From NCBI GenBank assembly GCA_021014945.1, contig MU266507.1, positions 1 through 58,488 of the forward strand: 58,488 nt of DNA, read 5' to 3'. A program made the position numbers and the translations under genes. Every line of letters begins with the position of its first letter. Positions within the stretch are counted from its first letter, which is position 1. Source of the DNA: Leucogyrophana mollusca (lineage: Eukaryota > Basidiomycota > Agaricomycetes > Boletales). Below are positions 32,760-43,549 of the stretch, in pieces. The notes under the pieces were generated by a model that saw only the letters and a program-made list of their open reading frames with translations, was not told the origin of the DNA and did not search any database.

Positions 32760-34575
32760 ATGGCCACCAGTAGTCTTTGCGACTTCAGGGGGGTGAATAT
32801 GGTGGTACGCGGGCCGGCGTATCCGGATGGGCGAGGTGGGATGTGGAGGGCTCACATGGACGCTGAAGGGTATGTTTGTAAGTGCTCCGTTTCCCAGTGA
32901 TTATGGCATATGTTCACCGCCCGGATTTTATAGAACCCACAGTATTCGTTTCACCTTCGGCATGTTTTAATCATCCGAACACCGTAAATAAGTGGTCCCT
33001 CATCGACTCCCGTAACTTGTTGATACTAATCGTACGACTCGAGTTTTCCCATTGGTAATCACCCTGGAGCCGAAGTTTAGTACACGAGTATCTGGCAGAG
33101 GACAGTAGCAAGGACCGGGACTCACAGGGAATTGGAGACTCCACACATCTTATACTTGGCGCCGTCCATCACCACGATGACCCGAAGCGATTTTAGACAC
33201 GACCCTTGTGGGGTGATAAGTGCACGAACCCCAGTCCCTCATTCCCGGTGACAAAATGCAATTCGGGTCTACGAGCATTTTTATAAATTCCGTCGGCTCT
33301 GTGATGTCTGTGTCACTGTGGGTGGTGGGGGGAAGATATGTAAAAGCGCTGTTCGGGTAGGATAATATGGTTTGAATGCAGTCGTCCTATCCTTATGAGA
33401 GTCCATCGATCGTACCTTTCGCTGGCAGTCAAGAATCGCAAGTAGTTGTCGGAAACTCAGCGGAACATCAATACTGAAAGATACCTGAGTACTGACCTAA
33501 GCAGTGCATTCCTGGCGCTTCATAGGAGAGCATCCCCTCAACCCCGGAACGTTGGACAGCATGACGCGGATGGCTCGGCCCAACTTTGAATAGTTGGGTG
33601 GACTTGCGGTTGGGAGAGGCTTGATGTTCTTTTCGCAATCCTTAAGGCAACCACAGCGAAGCGCTTGATTTGTTTATTGTGGGTCGGCGTGTTCTGGAGC
33701 TCAACACAAGCAAGGTCCCGCCAGCAACGAGGACCGAGGAGTCGGGAATGAGCAGACGAGTCATACCCACCATCGAATCCAAGACCAAAGTCTCGGAGGG
33801 TGCTCCAAAGGCTTTATTGCGGTCAAGGATACCGAGGTCAGGTGGGTATTGTGGGTCAACTTGCTTCCAAGGGCTTTTGAAGTTGCCAGAGGTTCCCTTG
33901 TTTTCTTTTCCATAGGGAGACAGTAAGAAAGTGGTCCCCTCTTGAAAGCTTGATTCCGGAGGTTCCTGGGACCCAATTTGAATCTGCGCCCACCCACAAT
34001 TTTCTTCCTCCAGGACCACCAACCAGACGCGCTACCACGCGGCACCCTGAGTCCAGAGAGATGCAGATTTGGCCCTCCGACCGGGCCTTGCCTGGATCCT
34101 GGCACGTGCGTCCCCTTCCACCAGCAACCACGACCTTGGTTTATGATCAAGTAGGAGGCTTTGTGCACCGGGCGGTACAATATGTGACCCTTCCCACCAC
34201 CACCCGATGCCCACAAAGATGCACACTACTAGAAAGTGAGTGGCTCAGGCCGGAGGCTGTTACACCTTATGCGTGGACGGCCATACAGCAAGCCTGGGAG
34301 ACATCGGACCCAAGAATCTGATTGGCGACTCGACTCGGGGGGATCGACAGAAACTGTCAGTGGCTGTTTTTCGTTCCCAGTATTTCTGACCCGCCTGCTC
34401 ATAGAAACAACCTTCAGTCCTGACGTGTTTATAGGTTGAGCACGCACAAGCGATTCTCATTAGTGGCACTACTAAGGAGGCGAGCGACAACACATTCGCA
34501 AGCACATAAGCGTAAGTACAAGGCGTGAAACGGTCATGAAGCAAACACAGTGGAGTGAGATGCGCCGAGTGGAGG
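32760..34575. other. Gene-free stretch with an unusual multi-frame open block
   Basis: 33640..34230 is open in three minus-strand frames and two plus-strand frames and has Pro/Gly/Arg-rich composition. No splice-consistent protein or known domain emerges, and no terminal repeats were found. It could be a fragment of a mobile element or compositionally biased DNA. 32760..33640 shows nothing recognisable. Confidence 0.4.
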
Positions 34576-37500
34576 TTAAGCGCGAACAGATGCAACGAAT
34601 TCTAATGTGGCATTCCCGAAGAGCCACACAAACATGTACGTCGTCGAGCCGATGAAACGAATCACTGTAGACCCAGACGAGCAAGTGCAATGAGTAAGGA
34701 GCATGTTCGAAAGACGAGCGACATACGAGCAAGCCCTGCGATGGAATAGAGGATGAAAGTGAAGTATCCGCTGGCACCCTTGTCGTCGCCCATTTCGACG
34801 GACCTCACGGTTGGAATCGAGGAGCTATAACGCCTCATGAGCACAGCAGCGCAGATATGGTATCGGGGATTAATCCCACTCACGAAACCGTAGATGCCAA
34901 CAGTGCCTGAAATGATAATGGCCGTCAGGGTACAAACCAGCCCGGTTAACGGATTATAACTCACGTTACTCACAACCCAGGCAAGTAGCACCTACAGCAA
35001 TCGCATGAGCATGATGGTGCTCGCAAGCCGATAAGCGATCAAAAACGCACATTCGTTCTGATTGTCTTGAAGAAATCTTCTGAGTGGGTCGGGTCTGGCT
35101 TTCGATCTGCCAGGATGGGGAGCTTGTTCTTCCCCAGGTCTTCTAATGCCTCGTCGTACGCCCTGTCAATCTCTCCCCTCTCGACTGGCATTCGCAACTT
35201 AACCTGAGACCCGCCCCTCACCGCGCGGGCGGGATTGGGATCCTTGCCGTCCGGGGTACCGACCTTCGTCCCCCACGAGATATCGTGTATGTTAGCAAAC
35301 TGCGTCAAGAAGAGTATTAAGTCGTTTGCATCACCGCTAGGGGCCCGGAGAAATTGCTTACCGCATAGACGTTTAGAACAGCGATGTAGGACGGTGCCAT
35401 GAGAAGGTATTGGACAAAAGAAGTAAGCATGTGCCATGGGTCAAGCTACTCGGACGTCAATACGCAACCAAGGGCGAGATGCTCGTCATACAGCCTAAGC
35501 CAAGAATTAGATCGAAGCTCACAGAAATCAGCGATGAGATGAAATATAATCCCATCGTCGAGAATAGAGAGATCGCGATGTCCCTCGCTACTGAGTCTGT
35601 GAAGATTTTGACGACGAGTGGAACCTTCTTCTCCCCAACGTCTGCGAGGCCCTTGGAAGCCACAAGAAACGATGCTGCCTGTGATCATAATGAGGTGCAG
35701 TCGAAGCGGAAAAGAGACAAACGCACGGTCATGTACACCATGAGCAACGCGAACCCGATGACTGCAATGGTGTACGCCCACACTGCTGCTGAAGGTTTGT
35801 TTCCCAGTGCGAGAAGGAATGTCATGATCATCAATCCAACGTAGACGTAATTAAGGAATACGTTGACAGATCGAACACCAGCGGAGAGAAATTCCAGGGA
35901 GGTGCTGAGAATGACGAAGGCGATGTAATAATTGCCCTGTACAATAGGAGACGTTTTAGTGACCGCGGTGAGTAATGAGAAAGACTATGCTCACGAGAGC
36001 AAACCAGGAAAAAATGAGATTGTACAATTGGTATGCCATCTCGACATGTATCCAGAACTTTCGCGCGAAAGTGTGGGACGACCGATAGATATAACGGAAG
36101 TGCACGATGCTGTGAATTGCAGCAAAGAAAGAGCCATTCAGCCATCTCCGTCTCTGGGAGATGAACTCTGGCAACTGCAGGACGCGTCAGTGTGAACAGC
36201 GAGCAGAATAGAAAAAAGAAAACGTGCCTGGTCTGGCACGTCCGTCTCTGCGTACGCGGACTTGACGTAGTGCAGGATCCACGCACTATTGCGCTTAGAG
36301 ACCAGCTCCCAGCAAAGAACCTGTACAATACATTAACATAGTGGTAAAATAAGAAGGCATACCACTCACCCGATCCTCGGCAAGGTACATATTCGCTGTG
36401 AAGATGTCGGTGGTTTCATCGGGCTGCAACTCCCCCATAAAATATTTCTGTAAGGGTCCTTCACCGATCTCGTCGTTCTGTAGCGCAATGTACCGATAGG
36501 CACTGAATGCGCCAGGAAGGACCGTAATGTATCCAAGTACCGACTCGAGTGGTTTATCAAGGATGTTCGACATCTTATACTCGAAGTTTTGCGCAGCGAC
36601 CAACGGATTGATTAAATTTTCCCCATAATTCCCCTTCAAGGCGACGATTTCACCGCAGGCCCCGGCAACGTTTGGATTGATGTCGAATGCCTTCCAGAGA
36701 TGGTATATTGACGTGGGCCCGGGCATCGTTCCGACGTCGAGCAGGACGCAGACTTGAGGTTTCAAGACATGACAAAAGGCGTTGAATGCCCATCGGTGCG
36801 AATTGATCTTCTTCTGGTTTTGCTCTTTTAGGCAGAAGAGCATTTGAATGGGAGGAACACCTTTCTCGTCATCCCGTGTCATCGAGGGCGAAATGACAGA
36901 AACGGGGACCTTGGTCGTGTACTCGAAAACGTGGGCGACAACCTTCTTGCCTGCAACAGAGGTGACAGGGACGTCATTTTGGTACGCGCCCATTGCGGCG
37001 ATCGCGCTAAGCGAAGCCTGCTTGGCCTTGAAACGGCCGTCACTAACGATACAAACGACAACTTTCTTCCAGCTCTCCGCGCCCCACTTCTGGTCTTCGC
37101 GTTTACAAAGGTTGGTGATATTCTGAATCACGCCCCGTAAGGACAGGTATAAGAGATCCTGGTCTTCGTTATACATAGTGATCGCGATGAAAAGCTCGGT
37201 TTCCCGCGGGACTTCGTACAGCTGCTGGCGAAGGCTGAACCTGCACTTTTCGAAGTCGTCTGGATCGCAGGTGGCGGCAGAATAACGCATGTGAGTAAAC
37301 TCATTTTCTTCAGTTGAGCCGCAATAGTCGGAAACCTGGGAGGGCACGGGAATGTCGATTATCAGATTTCCGCCTACCAGACTGATTATTCGAATGTTAA
37401 AAGTGAAACACAGGAGCTATTGTGCTCACTTACTCCCTTGTAATTGTTTTGTATTCGTGTGGCGTTCGGGGCGGAACACGACCACTAAGCAAGTCTTCTT

Positions 37501-37801
37501 CATCTATATCTATCGCGAGGTGACCAGGTCGTGAAAGAGGGTCTGGCTTGGGCGGTGGAACAAGCCCTGTTCCCTCGTCGACTTCTTCTTCTTCTTCTTC
37601 TTCGTCGTCGTCGTCGTTTCCGCCTTGATGCTGGAACGAGGCCCCACTAGGTTTGGGGTCGTACGCGCCAGTATGCAGGTCAGGATACTCTGGTTTGTCG
37701 TTATAACCGAACGGCGAAAAACCCTTGAATGAACCAATACAAGTTCAAGAGGACATCACCACGTTACGCCAGGCGTCACTGACCGCTGGATATCCCGACA
37801 T
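34576..37801 (-). CDS. Chitin synthase, division 1 (class I-III type)
   Basis: Thirteen exons: complement(34576..34664,34727..34833,34884..34906,34965..34991,35051..35299,35362..35445,35523..35678,35727..35936,35995..36174,36228..36320,36370..37381,37434..37723,37784..37801), 845 residues. The N-terminus has an acidic [11 protein letters not shown] run. The GT2 catalytic core shows [30 protein letters not shown], the [10 protein letters not shown] acceptor loop, EDR (~440) and QRRRW (478-482). Then follow seven or so membrane helices with [18 protein letters not shown]. It polymerises UDP-GlcNAc into chitin at the plasma membrane. The intron at 36175..36227 has a GC donor (CAG|GCACGT), supported by frame and by the [15 protein letters not shown] junction. 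A 6-codon first exon and a 23-bp exon (34884..34906) are notable. Confidence 0.92.
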
Positions 37802-39977
37802 CTTTTGGGGGCGTGAATGTATTTGCAACGCCGATGTATGAAGAAGTGGTTATTGGAGCAGAAAGTAGAAAGTGGCGTCTTTCCTAGCTGGTAGGGCACA
37901 ATCAAGGGGAAGGAGTCGCCTTTTGTATATATAGTCTTTGTCCCTGCCTCACCCTTGTTGTCAGAGATCGCTATCTGATTCGAGCTTACCGTCGCCATCT
38001 GCACCACGATGTTTCGGCGTTGCTTGAATGCGATACTCGTCGCTCTCGTACCCTCAGCCCTGCGATAAACACGTACATTGAACGCGGTTTCATGGCCTCG
38101 CATGCCTTGCACTTGGGCTGGACATGGGATCGATCAAAGGTCTCGAGGGGTTCAGTTCATGAACAGCTCGACGCCGGCTAACTGTGTACGAATGAAAGCG
38201 AAGGTGATTCCTGCATCGTGTCTCTGCCAGATTGTGATCCGGAACGAAGGTTGACGAAAATTAAGCTCCTGTCCAACAGGAGCCTATGTATTTGGTACCA
38301 AGACTCCTACGCGAGGAAGCACGAATACCGCTCAAGGACGCGTAATGTCGTACCCAAAATTGACTGCTTAAGAAATATAGCATAAAGTAACAAAAAGAGG
38401 TCGAATTCACATACCGTCGCTCCCAGAAGCCTCATAAACGTCCCACTATCAGAGTACAAACTCTCAGCGCCACGTCATGCGAAGAGAACAAATGGCTTCG
38501 GAAGATGCCGGGCACTGGGGTATCATAGGGTATCATGTCTCCACTAGAGCCCACACCCACGTCCACGTCTTGAGGCTTGAAGCTTGATTTCATGGAGAGG
38601 TTTGGCACAACGAAATCTGCGCTTCCACATAGATCTTCCATTCTTCTGTCATTCCGCGAATGCGGGCCTGCCCTGCCAAGTCTCGAATAGGCCCATCATT
38701 TCTTGAACAGTCACTTTCGTTCTCCTCAGAACACCTTAACACGTTGTCTCCAATGAGGTTCAGACACGGGTTTCTCGCATCATTGGGAAATGCTTTTATC
38801 AAGCCAGCATCTTTTGGCGCTTCCGCATCGATTGGCAAACACCTGATCAATTTGAGTGGATGAGGGACGAGGGGAAACACGAGGATAGTGAAAATTCATG
38901 TTTGGTCGATGGATGTCATCGATAATCGCAACCTGTCTCATAAGAGTGCATCCCAAACGGCTGTCCGTCGACTCCGTCCCTATAAACGGTGAGAGTATAT
39001 CGAATCTGATACACGCGGTCTCACTTTGAGGACTCTTCAGTCCATTCTAAAGCCATTGTCCTTTCGGCGGAAAAAACATTGTATTGCAGACAAGATTCCG
39101 AGTTGAAGCCTGACGGGTTGAATGCGATCGACATGACACCCTTCAGCAGATGGATAACGGCACATTTGCAAGCGACCAATTTCCGCAGGCTGCCTTCCGT
39201 GATATCCCAACCTCTCTGAGTAGCTTTAGCATAGCCTAGTGCGTTCTTTTGGCTCGTGTGAGGACTCACAATTCAGTGTTTAGAGCCCAAGCTTTCACAA
39301 TTACAGAGGCTCTGTTGCAGACAGCCTCAAACGCTTTCTGAAAACGGAGCTGAATATCAATTTCTCAAGCAGGCACATACCTATCATTGTCGGCTCGGAC
39401 TCAAAGGCGGCTCCATCGCCTTCGCGATATCTAAGTCCTCAAATATTTTGTCTGGCCCGCCCAGCCTTTGCGCATGGATATTGGATCATCAGTTCTGGAA
39501 CAAAGCCCCTTCCTTTGCATTGGTTTAACTGGAGCAAGTTCTATATGTGGCCGAACCGTACACGACAGCCTGAACGCTCCCAATATACGGGCTTCCATGC
39601 AATCAACACATCAGAGTTCTGCGCCCCTATATCAAGCAGTGCTCCATTGCCTGTCGGCATCAATCCCTGCGCTTCTGCGATCCGAAGAGAACGCAGTACT
39701 TTTCCAAGGAGGGGAAGCACGACAGAATACATATCCAGTGAAGCCCGGTAATTAGCGCATGCCATGTCCTGGCTCGCGCGATTGCTAACCTTGAAGGCTA
39801 GGTCAGACACTATCGAGCAGAGCAGGTCAAGAGAAGCAGGACATTCGGCGATCGCCGAAGGTCTCCCCTCTATCTGACGCATGCAACCACTCTCCGGATC
39901 CACCTTTATCATTTAAAAGGCAGTGGGGCGACGTTTGATCTTCGTGTTTCTTCCCATCCTTGTATATCGCCTTCACA
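37802..39977. other. 5' flank of chitin synthase and duplicated 5' flank of caspase C
   Basis: 37802..38600 shows no recognised gene. ~38640..39977 contains blocks matching, in inverted orientation, the upstream flanks of caspase copies A and B: the GTGTTAAGGTGTTCTGAGGA tract at ~38730, the GATGGAGCC block at ~39410, and the GATCCACCTTTATCATTTAA tract at 39898. A 96-codon minus-strand frame (38590..38880, with SEENESDCS) covers the same relic peptide seen near 9740 and is unassigned. Confidence 0.55.
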
Positions 39978-42707
39978 ATGTTCCTTTCATTCTTGAGTAT
40001 ACACGTTTTCGATATCCCCCAGCTTCTCTACGCACTTATATAGTTGGCCTTTTCTTCTTCACGCCGTGGCCGCTTGTGCTGACGGGTGATGCAGCGGGAC
40101 TGCTCCACCAGTGAGTGGTCCACCACCGGCGCCTGTCGTCCCCCCGACCACTGGCAACACAGTTCCTCCAACCCCCGGCACCACCGGCCCTACCCCTGGC
40201 TCTACTGGGCCTGGCACCACTGGGCCTGGCACCACTGGGCCTGGCACCACCGGGCCTGGCACCACCGGGCCTGGCACCACCGGGCCTGGCACCACCGGGC
40301 CTGGCACCACCGACCCTGGCACGACTGTTCCGGAATCTGGGTTAGTCGTATTTGGAATGAGCTTGTACATCGCAGTAACGATCACATAGCGGACAGCAGT
40401 CGGACACGTCCACGCCAGAGAGCACCGTCGGGTAAGTAGAGGCGATGCACTTTCTCATCCGATCCTGAACAATATCTGTTTCCGCCTAAACCAAACGGTT
40501 CAAGTGCTGAAATTCAACCCATCAAGTCAGTATTGTCGCAGCGTCGAACTTCTGATCTTTACTGCGCCTTATTGATCTTATTCATCAGGCCAATTTCCCG
40601 CTTCTTCGCACTCATCATCGGCATCAACGAGTATAAGAGCCCTGGTGTCAAGAACCTCCTTGGTGCGGTCCCGGATGCCGATAACGTCAAGGAGTACCTG
40701 GAAAAGGAACTTCGTGTTCCAAGCACCCAGATCAGGAACCTCCGCGACAGTGAGGCTACGCGAGCCAGGATCCTCCATGAAATCAATGCCTTCATCAACG
40801 ATAAACGCATTGAAAAGGGGGACGCCATTTTCATATTCTATGCTGGACATGGCGCCGATGCGCCGTCACCTCCGCGTTGGCAAGCAAGAGGTCCTAAAAT
40901 TCAACTTTTAGTTCCATACGACCACGAATGCATTGACGGTAACGGCCGAAAGGTGTTTGGGGTTCCAGACCGCACATTGGGTGCCCTGCTTACACGCCTT
41001 GCCATTGAAAAGGGTGATAACATTGTGCGTCTACAGCCTGGTATCTATTGTCTTCGTTGCGTTTTGACCTACTGAATGACAGACCGTCATCTTTGACTGC
41101 TGTCATTCGGGTTCTGGCACACGTACCGACAAAGCTGAGCCCACTCGCTTAGTTCGGGGTATTGAAATCAAAGAAGCACCAGCGGATGATCTCGATCAGG
41201 ATATCTGGGGAGCCGTCGAAGCCAAGAACGACCGCGCAATAGCTCCCGCCACCGGCTTCGCACAGAGCGGCCTCCTGTCACATGTGCTTTTGGCAGCATG
41301 CGGGGCGGACGAGCTTGCTAGAGAAGAAAACAAACAAGGGGTCTTTACATCAGCGTTAATCGAGGCTCTGAAGTTCGGTGCCCACAAGCTCACCTACGCA
41401 GAACTGCTCCAACGGCTTCCCCCTCTGTCTACGTGAGTCTACTCCCTCATGACGACAATTCTTGGCAAGCTCTCACTCATTTCTAAATTAGCCAGAATCC
41501 TCAGTGCGAAGGCGCCAATCAAAATCGAATTCTTTTCAATGCCAAAGTCGCTGGCCAGCGTGCCGTCCTCTACAAGATACGCAAAGAAGGCGACCACTAT
41601 AAGATGGAGGCAGGTGAAGCACACGGACTTTCCGTATCTGCCCAATTCGCAGTGTACAAGGATCGAGATTCGTTCCTAAACGACAGCCCGAGTCTAGGCA
41701 CCGTTATCGCTCGCGAGCTTGCCCCATTCGCCACAACCCTGGACGCCTCCCCTAAGGAATCCGCCTTTGAAGTTGGGGACAAAGCGATCGCAATTCAGAC
41801 TAAGGCGGGGGCCGAGGAAGATCTGCGCATCCACGTTGCAATGGACGAAAAGCTTGTTGTTGTCTTTCAGGCCCTCAGCAAGGAGATGCAGAGGACTGAC
41901 CCTGCGCGGAGGAGCATCCTTCTTGTCGAGAATGGGGCTGAGCTCGATATTGGACTCGAAGGCGGAAGGCTCGTCTTCAACGTTTTACACGCTGAGACCA
42001 GAACGCTCGGAGTGACCCGCTTGTGGAAGAGCGTCGAGCCGACCGTTGATGCTGTTACTCCCGTCATTAGTGCTGCCGCACACTACTTTTGGCATCTTCG
42101 CCGAAAGAGCGCGAAGCAAATTCTCCAAAAGATGGTCAAAGTCGAGTTCTTCGAAGTAGCTCAATCCGACGAAGAATTTGACGCCTTCCTCCAACCTGTC
42201 GTTCGTCGGGTTGGCAAGAACCTGATCACGAACAATGTCATCGACCTTCAAGTCAAAGACGGTGCAAAATACGGCATGGAGATTACCAACAGTTTGAAAG
42301 TGCCGTTGTATGTTTCGCTCTTTTATTTCGACAGCAGTGCCTTGGAGATCAGTAAGTTGTTTAACTGATGAGTTGAATCCCCGCTTACACCTATTCGCCT
42401 AGCTTCATGGTATGAACCGCCCACGGCCAAGGGGGTCGTTGATCCCTCTGTCCTTGGGGAACGCACTCTCCCAATCGGTTTTGGTGACTCGGGGACGATT
42501 CCATACCGCCTCTATTTCCGTGAACCAGACCAGACGCTCGATGTCGGGTTCTTCAAATTGTTCCTTTCAACGGAATACGTGAACCTCTCACATGTTGCCC
42601 AGAGATCCCCATTCGATAAAAGTCGCCCTTTCACTCCGGATCCCATCAAACCTCCTGCTATTTGGGACACCATCCTCATCCCCATCAGGCAACGGCGTGG
42701 ATTCTAG
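39978..42707 (+). CDS. Caspase-like (C14) peptidase with expanded GPGTT linker, copy C
   Basis: CDS join(39978..40042,40095..40340,40390..40431,40589..41024,41083..41432,41492..42351,42403..42707), 767 residues. The first 21 residues (MFLSFLSIHVFDIPQLLYAL) match copies A and B. A Pro/Thr/Gly linker follows, ending in seven GPGTT repeats. The p20 core starts FALIIGINEYK with catalytic His ~205 (YAGHGA) and Cys ~270 (DCCHSGS); the p10-like part has SHVLLAACGADELA. The QNPQCEG-led middle region and the terminal module (WYEPPTAKGVVD to QRR) complete it. Intact throughout. It lies 843 bp upstream of, and on the same strand as, the TPR-CHAT gene. The 157-bp intron 3 is unusually long for this locus and is matched by a 165-bp intron in copy D. 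Probable cytosolic protease; substrate unknown. Confidence 0.87.
40207..40326 (+). repeat. 15-bp coding tandem repeat (GPGTT) in the caspase C linker
   Basis: Seven near-identical copies of a 15-bp unit (GGGCCTGGCACCACC type) plus one variant (GACCCTGGCACGACT), encoding GPGTT seven times then DPGTT. The third-codon variants (ACT/ACC) sit only in the first two units, which points to recent expansion of a single unit. Confidence 0.95.
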
Positions 42708-43549
42708 TGAAGACCCTCACAGACCGTCTTCCCATTGATTCGGGGTAGTGATATTGCCATTGCAGTATGTAGTTCCGCCGCGGTAGTAGCCTTGGAGTTA
42801 ATTTTCACGTTCAGTCTTGGAATTATGTGTCTACGATATTGCCTTGTTTCAGCACCGACTGGTATTTGCTTGATAACAGCACTAGTAGCGTGGGATCTCC
42901 GGAAGGACCCCAGGCCCTATTGTGGGCAGTGCCACGGGAGGTGTAAGAAAACTGTTGAACTTGAACTTGAAACGTGAATTCAAGTGTACTGTATTCGTTG
43001 CGCTTAGTGCGAGCGCTCACAAGCTAGCCGCTGGCAAAGAAAGGAAAGGCGACCATATCACACCAAAGAATGATGGTCAGCGTGCCTAACCTCTGGTAGG
43101 CTCAACCGACTCTAAAACATGCAATTTCTTGCAGGTCCCAAGTGCGTGTTGATTGTTGAACGTTGAACGGCTGGCGGTGGTACTTGGTTTCGTCATTGTG
43201 ACAGACCCGAATAACCATCCAGGTCACCTTGCCTTTGTCAGGTAGCAGGGTCTATTTGACCTGATCTGATTGTGATCGCTCGATCCATTGAGGCTGGAAG
43301 GCTCTTTTTTCACCAACTTGCCTTACTACTGACAGGCGATCTCAACTCCTCATAATCACGGTTTTTGCTCCTCGTTCAACTGGAGCCCAGTAACCTGTTT
43401 GCAGTGGCTGCTAGGTCTCATTTCTTCGAAGCTAGGTCTGTGCCAGTGGAGTACATGCCATCGCACCCTCTGGGCGAATGAATTGATAGGAATCTTTCCC
43501 CCAGGAACTTTCCGATCGACCAAGCTAATACACGGAAGTCATCGCAGGC
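42708..43549. other. Spacer between caspase C and TPR-CHAT
   Basis: An 80-codon plus-strand frame (42735..42977) has a hydrophobic start (FTFSLGIMCLRY) but no conserved features. The rest is presumably the promoter of the TPR-CHAT gene. No gene supported. Confidence 0.45.

Noticed and set aside
40059..40385. Minus-strand VVPGP repeat protein
   Set aside because: Antisense reading of the same tandem repeat, with no splice or domain support.
40086..40439. Trp/His-rich frame across the GPGTT repeat (WAWHH repeats)
   Set aside because: It is the out-of-frame reading of the 15-bp coding repeat in caspase C; splice phases fit only the GPGTT frame.
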